From Phoronis australis (taxonomy: Eukaryota > Phoronida > Phoronidae), in assembly GCA_002633005.1 (NCBI GenBank), contig NMRA01000186.1, positions 486,702 to 550,701 of the forward strand: a stretch of 64,000 bases of DNA, written 5' to 3'. The notes under the pieces were generated by a model, which worked only from the letters and a program-made list of their open reading frames with translations, had not been told where the DNA came from and made no database searches. Shown here piece by piece: positions 58,901 through 64,000 of this stretch (position 1 is the first letter of the stretch; each line of letters opens with the position of its first letter). A program made the position numbers and the translations under genes.

Positions 58901-61900
58901 CTTTACGGAAAGTGACCCAGTTTTACAGAATGTGACCCAGTTTTACAATTTTATTTCTTCAATAGGCTTATAATGTTATAATGAAATCCTAACAACAGCA
59001 AATGTGTTTTGAATGCATAACTGTTAATAACAGATAAGAACTAGCAGCTCATGCTGCAAAGCTTCACCAGTTTAAGTCAAAAGTTAAAACCATTTCGAGT
59101 CATGAAAAACTCGTATATTGTTGTGAATGACATAAATTTTTCAAAGTACAGTACGATGGTAGCTGTAACAGAATTTGAAAATGTCTTTCCCCTTTTGTGT
59201 CTAACTAGTTAAGATATTGCAAGGCAAAACTCGTGCCAGGCAGATGTTCAGTACATTCAGCACAGCACCAACTTAAATGGTATAGATGACTGTATAATCC
59301 CTCAAGTCAATACTTGAACACATGACACAGCCATAGGAGGGGACTAAGGCAATTATCAAACAATTCACTTCAAAGTCAATAGATAGGAATACTTGCCCAT
59401 CAAACTCGTTAAAATCTTGTTTTCTGACATCATCTTCTAAACTGTTCGGTAGATATATTTCTGAAACAAAACAGAAAAGAAACAATCAGACAGCCAGCTC
59501 TCAGAAACATGCCATCAAAGTACTGACAGTACTTCATGATAATGAAAAAGACCACCAACTACAGAGCATACCAACTACAGAGTATCTGTTATAAAAAGGC
59601 TTGGTGCACCACACATTTGCAATAGAATAGGAACTTATTAAGTAAAATCTCACCAATTTCTTACAAAAACAAAAAGTTCAAAAAGCTGATGTTTTCTCAT
59701 TTTTCAAAAGTTTCTAGAATTATTGTGAATAACACAGTTTCAAAACACTGCCTGGTGAAAGTTTTGGCAAAGAACTTTGACCAAGCCTTTATTTGCTTCT
59801 ACTTGTCTTTTATGAAATAGGAAATTAGAGATGTCTACCACATTCAATGATAAATAGGTCAAAGAGACATCTAGTTTCTCATGGGATTGACTCCAGGGAA
59901 AGTCTATGAACTCATTGCATTGGTATGAGGTAACACTAAGCAACACACTGTATTGACAAAGTCAGAATTTAAAGTTGCTTTCCCATTAGAAGTAAAACTT
60001 CACTTCTACCCAAGTTTCGTTAAGTGGGAAAGATTAACTCTGCAAGAAACTTCGCTTAAAATAGTGCGATTTAAAAGCGAAGCTTCGGTACTAACTGAAG
60101 CTTCGATTTAGTGAGAACACTGACAGCGAAGCATCGTCAGTAGAGGTCACAGCAATGACATACAATGAGGCGTGACTCGCAAAATGTGTTCTTTTGTTAT
60201 TGTAGCGTAGCCAATGTGCTCTCAATAGATGGACGTAAATAAATAAAAGAAAGCATATCTGATGAAGAATGACACTGATCATTTTCATGAACACTCATAA
60301 ATAGCAGGTGAACAATTTTCAGTTAGCCTCGAACCCACTTGTTAATATTAGTTTGAGAGTACGAATGAATTGTGTTGTCTGTTGTCAAGTGCAAAATGTA
60401 AGCAAAGTTTCGGCGAAGCATCGGTAAACTGAAGTTCTCCTAATGGGAAAGTGCTTTAAGAAGGCGTAGATGAGTGTTACTTATGATACCAGCCAGTGCT
60501 TGACACTCAACTTAGCACCAAGTCACTAAATGAGACTGCTAAAATCCCAGATTGCCAAATGAAATTCGAAGTCGCCAAAACTGACGGCAAAATCGTCAAC
60601 CACAAAAAGGAAACGCCCTGCCATTCTACATTCTCAAAAAAATTACGGAAACGTCTTCCATTTCTCCCTATAAACATGCACCATTCAATCTCTCAATTCC
60701 TCCCACCAATGAAGACTGCAGACGATCAGATTCACTGGAGGCATGTGTTTCATGGTCCGATTTTTGGGAAAAAATTCCCACTTACCTCTGTTGACTAAAC
60801 CCTTTCTCTCGTAATTTAAGCACATTTGACCCTTGCTGACTGCTGACCCTGGCAAGTGCACTGATTTTACAAAATAAACATATAATAATGTGAACCAAAG
60901 GTATGAAATCTAGGAAAATTTTTAGTAATTTAAAGTTCGGAAGTCACCACAAATTTTTAATAAATTTCCCGGGAATTATTGTCCACCTTTGATACTCGCG
61001 GTGGCGACTTGAAATTTTCCCCAGGTCACCAAGCACAATCTGAAGTTGCATTGAAGAGCTAGTGGTAGCCTAACTGGAGCACTGCCAGTAGTCATCAACA
61101 AGCAGACAGACAACTTTTCTACATAGTTCTCAAGTAGTTAATGCAATAAACACAGCAGGCAGTTAAAAACAACACCCTTTCGGTGATAGTCTCTACTCTA
61201 AAACACACTAATTCACATGCACAAAATACCGCTCTAGCTGAATTCTGCACACATGAATAACTATATGACATTCGGCTGATGCGTAATTCATTCGTTCATC
61301 CACTTACAACACATTTTAGACAAGTCACGGTATAATGACACATGCATTTCAAGTTCTATTAAACATTTCAGTGTTTGTGTACACATCCATCACAAGTACA
61401 GGCATGCATACATTAGTTGATGACCCACAGAGCTGGGGTTAGTTTTTGCAAGCACAACTAGCCTTGCACTGGGGAATAATTCCATATAACACATGTTGAA
61501 GTCTGACCTACCCTTAACCTTAAACAGTCATCTGCTTTTTCAGTTGCTCCACTAGCTAAAAAATATTTTTTTCAAATATTCAGATATTATACGTCACTGT
61601 GCGACATCACTCATTCTCGATCAAGCAGAATTAAAACCAGTTTTCAGAAGTCTGGAAAAACCTAGTGGAAATCAGATCAGTTCAAAAATTGACAAGAGAA
61701 AATCCTTCAAATTTTCAATTTACTTTATCATCACATTACTTTCACATACATGAGTGGTTCTTTAGAGATTAAGATAAAAAGGTGAATGCCATAAATAAAT
61801 TTAGTTTTGAATGTAGAAAACAATGTCATGAAAAACTTGAAGAAAGGCACGATTATTAAGACGAGCATTCCATGCTTCACAACGTAATATTTTCCAGCTG

Positions 61901-63239
61901 AATAAAAAGGTTAATCAATTAATTATTTGTTGCTCAAATAAAGAATGTTCAAATTAAACCCACACAAAGAACTTTTCAAGGTAACACATTAGCCCTCTCA
62001 TTGGTTACATGTAAACAAAAATAAGTGCTAATCTGAAATCATGTAAACAAAAATAGTGCTAATCTGAAATCATGTAAACAAAAGAGCAATGACGTGGGTT
62101 ACATGATATAACCAATTCCTGTGAAAGTTGCACCATGTGCATTTAAAATCCTGACAGTAACAAAGTATTGAACAACTGTTTTAACATAAAGAAACTTTTC
62201 ACGAGTTGGTTTGAGCTTTTTCTGAGAAAATTTTGACAAGATTCATGCATGAACTGAGCCAAATTTGAGCTTTCTGATTAGTTGCGATAGAAAGGTAAAA
62301 GGTTAAATACCCACAGAAGGAATGGAGAAAGAATTATGCAGCAGCACAAGTTAGAGTATTCCAAAGGAGTACCGCGTTCCCAGCTTAATCTACACATATC
62401 AGCATTTTAATGGAAATTAATAATTCATAAATAAATTACACATTTTGTACAGAGCATGTTTACTCGTTTGCAACAAACGATACTTTCCATCAATCATGTT
62501 CACATGTTGTAGCACTGGTCGAGCTCATATCCTCCAGAGTATTTTGCCATTATTTCTTGGCTTTATAGCCAGTCTTCGAAATGGAATAAGCTCGGCTCCC
62601 CTAGCTAAACAATTGGGATATTTGCTGGCATATTTACACACAGCGCATTGACACCTTTTAACCATTTTGCCTCAAAATTCAACAAAGCCAAGGCACATAT
62701 TTCCAAGCACTAAAAGGTCTTTCTCCACCCAACCAGCTGATGTAGCCGAGATTACATAAACAGCCAACTTTCTCAAAAGCTTACTAGTTAGAGTAATCAA
62801 TAGTGAAGTTATTGCAAGGTACTGCTGCATTTAAGACAACCATAATTTTTTAACGGTTAAAGATTCAGTGACATTCACATTCACATAATAAATTGTTAGC
62901 GAGCAGTAACACAGCAATTTGATTTGAATTTTGATCCAAGTAGATACTTAGGCACTCAAACATACTGGTTTTCCCCTAAGAACACACATGTATATCAAAA
63001 TCAACAGAAAAGAGACTTATCAAATGCAAAAAAAAGAAAATCAAATTAAAAACCAGTGAGTTACAGTTTTGCACTATATAACATAGGCCTAGCATCTCTA
63101 TGAATACCTTTGATCAACACGTCAACTTTGGCTAGTAAAAACAGATGTTCACACTTCTCCTTGAGAAGAGATCGGCCATTTTTCTTTCCAGCGTACGGCT
63201 GAACATACATCTTAATCCGACGAGGTCTACTTGCATAAC
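49833..63239 (-). CDS. CERK: Ceramide kinase (CERK), partial: N-terminus outside window, one internal segment missing
   Basis: Ceramide kinase phosphorylates ceramide to ceramide 1-phosphate using ATP. Minus-strand exons: 63239-63108, 59460-59397, 55540-55398, 54403-54329, 54016-53836, 52342-52143, then after a gap 51736-51552 and 49926-49833 (TAA). The first six join in phase and spell the diacylglycerol-kinase catalytic fold: RPRRIKMYVQPYAGKKNG, FDG-VVVVGGDGTVNKV, IIPVGTTNHIAQSVLG, GQYGFGGNILEF. The CERK-type CRSGCGVC motif (C-x3-C-x2-C) follows. The last two exons encode SVWSIDNSVDNN and RVYPQFLLLFGAGL, matching the W-x-x-D and R-V-x-x-Q-x-x-x-L-F end of CERKs. The 52143 exon ends in phase 1 and the 51736 exon starts in phase 0, so at least one exon (about 70-80 residues by family length) is absent near the N gap. 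The N-terminal PH-like region should lie beyond 64000. Confidence 0.88.
51213..51344. repeat. 22-bp G-rich minisatellite, six copies
   Basis: Unit GGTGAGGGCCAGGGCTGCAA plus CA, alternating with a GGTGAGGCTCAGG variant, in steps of 22 from 51213. It lies in the last CERK intron. Confidence 0.9.
51552..51736 (-). CDS. CERK: CERK penultimate exon, basic linker and W-S-I-D
   Basis: Phase 0 in, phase 2 out; 61 codons. It codes for a very basic helical linker (NEKRKKRQRQREEKLKAREQ) and then RSVWSIDNSVDNNLDLDF. The latter aligns with the W-N-x-D-G-E block before the CERK C-terminus. The 5' part of this exon is tandemly duplicated upstream. The linker is longer and more basic than in vertebrate CERK. 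Confidence 0.75.
51737..51901 (-). repeat. 108-bp tandem duplication of CERK exon start plus intron end, running into the gap
   Basis: The acceptor and first 69 nt of the penultimate exon, 8 nt from further along the same exon, and 31 nt of the preceding intron form a 108-bp unit. It is repeated at 51737-51844 and again from 51845 until the N run. Copies are nearly identical (one A/G change seen). 108 is a multiple of three and the unit is open in the exon frame. Confidence 0.8.
51902..51989. other. Assembly gap (88 N)
   Basis: Unknown bases. The gap starts inside the third 108-bp unit and lies between two CERK exons whose phases do not match, so both repeat copies and a coding exon may be lost here. 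Confidence 0.97.
52143..52342 (-). CDS. CERK: CERK exon f: cysteine motif specific to ceramide kinases
   Basis: Reads PYHCEIQYIPSPCASQ, then GVTCRSGCGVCLRVTPGG and SVYTDSLQEYDPLAVSGTSS. C-R-x-G-C-x-V-C is the C-x3-C-x2-C cluster that separates CERK from sphingosine kinases and is needed for activity in known CERKs. Ends in phase 1. Confidence 0.9.
53221..53475. repeat. About 38-bp minisatellite, seven copies, in a CERK intron
   Basis: Unit core TTGAACATGGCAGTCTGTTG followed by GTAGTTATAGTGCAGAAC. One copy has an internal TAGTTATTGG duplication. Both strands stay open over part of it but there is no coding context. Confidence 0.88.
53836..54016 (-). CDS. CERK: CERK exon e: G-Y-G-F-G-G block
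   Basis: Reads GNTMPVDMCSVFHQDTFHQW, then AFNGQYGFGGNILEFTERYN, then VLGQKRVDAAFLKALTKSKL. The (G/S)-x-(Y)-G-F-x-(G/A)-(D/N) segment is family-conserved. Phase 1 in, phase 2 out. Confidence 0.9.
54329..54403 (-). CDS. CERK: CERK exon d: G-T-T-N block
   Basis: Reads GTTNHIAQSVLGTDDLTTAT, then FHIIF. It matches the G-(S/T)-T-N-x(2)-(A/C)-x-S-x-x-G-T-x-D block of ceramide kinases. Phase 1 on both sides. Confidence 0.9.
55398..55540 (-). CDS. CERK: CERK exon c: GGDGT nucleotide-binding loop
   Basis: Reads VVVVGGDGTVNKVINALLNK, then VQRDRAIEVKLGFTPARLN and TPVAIIPVG. GGDG(T/M) is the diacylglycerol/lipid kinase ATP-binding signature, and IIPxG(T/S)TN starts the next conserved block. Confidence 0.93.
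55718..56010 (-). mobile_element. Foldback element or SINE carrying a tRNA-like core
   Basis: About 62-bp arms at 55718-55781 and 55950-56010 are inverted copies (shared core TTAGGTCACGT...CCACAGGT). Between them, on the minus strand, is a tRNA-like stretch (about 55795-55880): AGAGCATCTGCACAGTGAGC, AGAAGGTCCTGGGTTCGGAT. It holds a pol III B-box-like GGTTCGGATCC and an anticodon stem TCTGC/GCAGA with loop ACAGTGA. Position 33 is C instead of T, so this is a tRNA-derived relic, not a working tRNA. Confidence 0.6.
56280..56779. mobile_element. 500-bp non-autonomous DNA transposon, 88-bp TIRs, perfect 8-bp TSD
   Basis: Left arm 56280-56367 and right arm 56692-56779 are inverted copies beginning CACAGGCGTCCTCAGCTTCT. 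The flanks are GCCAATAG at 56272-56279 and again at 56780-56787. An inner 20-bp inverted pair (ACGGTA...GAAATTGCCGGT) lies at about 56575 and 56670. 8-bp duplications are typical of hAT and P superfamilies; no transposase is present. The site it entered was itself a unit of the dispersed repeat that continues to 57.7 kb. Confidence 0.88.
56790..57730. repeat. Degenerate tandem array of a dispersed repeat, about 150-190 bp units
   Basis: Recurring words AAAATGGCCACTAGTTGGCG, TTTCATGAAAATC-GTCAAAG and GAAGATA occur every 150-190 bp. The array ends with a GCCGGAAGGACG...GGACGGACATTGATGAGG tail. It shares its words with the 27.3-29.2 kb array. Open frames inside are chance. Confidence 0.7.
58545..58618. 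repeat. 34-bp inverted repeat, 6-nt loop
   Basis: Arms 58545-58578 and 58585-58618 (core AATAAACACAGAAAAATCA) differ at two or three positions. This is a strong hairpin in a CERK intron, probably a tiny foldback element. Confidence 0.8.
58834..58949. repeat. 20-bp minisatellite, six copies
   Basis: Unit GACCCAGTTTTACAGAATGT, in exact 20-bp steps from 58834, with minor changes. In a CERK intron. Confidence 0.9.
59397..59460 (-). CDS. CERK: CERK exon b, ending at a GC donor
   Basis: 64-nt exon reading EIYLPNSLEDDVRKQDFNEF then DG. It precedes the glycine loop exactly as in CERK. The frame joins the next exon only if the donor is GATGG|gcaagt at 59397. Confidence 0.8.
59461..63107 (-). other. 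CERK intron, no gene seen
   Basis: 3.6 kb between CERK exons a and b. Apart from the 62.0 kb repeat I see no exon. A plus-strand open frame at 60496-60798 lacks domain or splice support. Confidence 0.5.
62009..62083. repeat. About 32-bp repeat, two and a third copies
   Basis: ATGTAAACAAAAATAGTGCT followed by AATCTGAAATC, at 62009, 62041 and (partial) 62072. Confidence 0.8.
63108..63239 (-). CDS. CERK: CERK exon a: start of the kinase fold
   Basis: Reads YASRPRRIKMYVQPYAGKKN, then GRSLLKEKCEHLFLLAKVDV. It corresponds to the R-P-x-x-(L/I)-x-V-x-x-N-P-x-(G/S)-G-K strand-loop-helix, with Q replacing the usual N before P. Phase 2 in (2 nt), phase 1 out at CAAAG|gtattc. Confidence 0.82.
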
Positions 63240-64000
63240 CTGCGAAGAAACAAACGTTGGAATAGAAATTCTGATACGTTTCAAATTGTAGGGAGTACAA
63301 CCCAACCACCATCAAAGCTGCATTAAGCCAGTGCTTTCTGACAAAAAATAAGATTTGATTTACAGTTCGTCATTATCGTGTTCCTTACTTACTTTAGAAG
63401 TGATCTCTGAGCTTAGCTAAAACTGGCAATTCGTTACTTCTTCAAGCCGACGTCATAAACTTTCAGGTCAAGGTGTAACTTGAATTTTTTTAGCTTCAGC
63501 TGAAGAACAAAAAATTGCCACTTCTTTGCAAGACCAAAAATTACTGCTCGTCTGAAGAAGGAACAAACTGACACCAATTTTACAGCAGTATGTGGTTTTA
63601 ATCAAAAATTAGTTTCTTCGACACAATGCAGGTTTATAGCTTGCTTTAACTTTGTTGTACACAGAAAAACTTTTGCCTCCGTTGACTGATAGACTTCCAG
63701 CAAATGTTGTCACCAAACTGCTTTGACCAATAAAAACTCATTGTAAACTCATTACTTGTGAATAATGCACACGATTTAAAAGTGCTGAACAGAAATTTCC
63801 CAAAGATTGGTGATAACATGCAAGCTGGTAAAAATTCAGCAAAGGCACATCCTGTAGGGAATACGATACGACAGAAAAGGACACAAGGAAAAGTTTGACA
63901 AAATACCTATTTTCAATCAATTGTTAAAAATATTAAAGCGATAGAAATGACCCCAAAAGACCAGCAATTCTTACAGAGCCTAGCTGGCAAACTTCAACTT
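63240..64000 (-). other. CERK upstream intron, to window end
   Basis: Lies 5' of the first visible CERK exon, whose 2-nt phase requires an upstream exon. No PH-like coding segment is seen here. Confidence 0.5.

Noticed and set aside
60496-60798. 100-codon plus frame in a CERK intron
   Set aside because: Lys/His/Pro-rich with no recognisable domain, antisense to a confirmed gene and without splice partners.

Overview
This is a eukaryotic, invertebrate animal window. It is AT-rich, with long introns, canonical splice sites and several animal-only domains (Reeler, SEA, EGF, ceramide-kinase C-terminal module). It also carries L1/Tx1-like LINE relics, short inverted-repeat elements and many minisatellites. 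It is most likely from a marine invertebrate; the phylum cannot be fixed from sequence alone. Real genes are mostly split into short exons, and I rebuilt them by joining exons whose reading phases agree.

Layout. 1-5.2 kb: mostly non-coding, one possible 75-codon ORF. 5.2-7.6 kb (minus): a two-exon gene for a 59-residue secreted Trp-rich peptide, with a foldback element in its intron. 9.7-10.2 kb: a 53-bp minisatellite. 10.8-11.3 kb: LINE reverse-transcriptase relic. 13.4-16.3 kb (minus): a second two-exon small secreted Cys-containing protein, with an apparent one-base frameshift in its signal peptide. 18.2-18.5 kb: broken acidic gene fragment. 18.5-27 kb: little recognisable. 27.3-29.2 kb: degenerate array of a dispersed repeat that recurs at 56.8-57.7 kb. 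30.6-31.7 kb: LINE 3' end. 31.8-33.05 kb: a 15-copy, 82-bp minisatellite grown out of the coding sequence of a broken YHxSCY-motif gene at 33.05-35.0 kb.

36.6-47.1 kb (plus): the main discovery, a nine-exon gene for a predicted 629-residue single-pass membrane protein: signal peptide - Reeler domain - Thr-rich mucin stalk - SEA - EGF - transmembrane helix - short tail with Tyr motifs and a PDZ-type end. All eight junctions join in phase. Its introns hold two LINE relics, one a 5'-truncated copy with a perfect 16-bp target-site duplication, and a MITE.

49.8-63.2 kb (minus, convergent with the Reeler gene): a ceramide kinase gene lacking its N-terminal exons (beyond the window). One internal coding segment is apparently lost around an 88-N assembly gap that abuts a 108-bp tandem duplication of the penultimate exon. 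One intron is GC-AG. Its introns are full of minisatellites and foldback elements, including a 500-bp element with 88-bp TIRs and a perfect 8-bp TSD.

The two large genes are functionally unrelated as far as the sequence shows: one is a surface adhesion/mucin-type protein, the other an intracellular sphingolipid kinase. The most interesting candidate for an undescribed system is the Reeler-mucin-SEA-EGF receptor-like protein, followed by the two small secreted peptides with shared gene architecture and TATA promoters.
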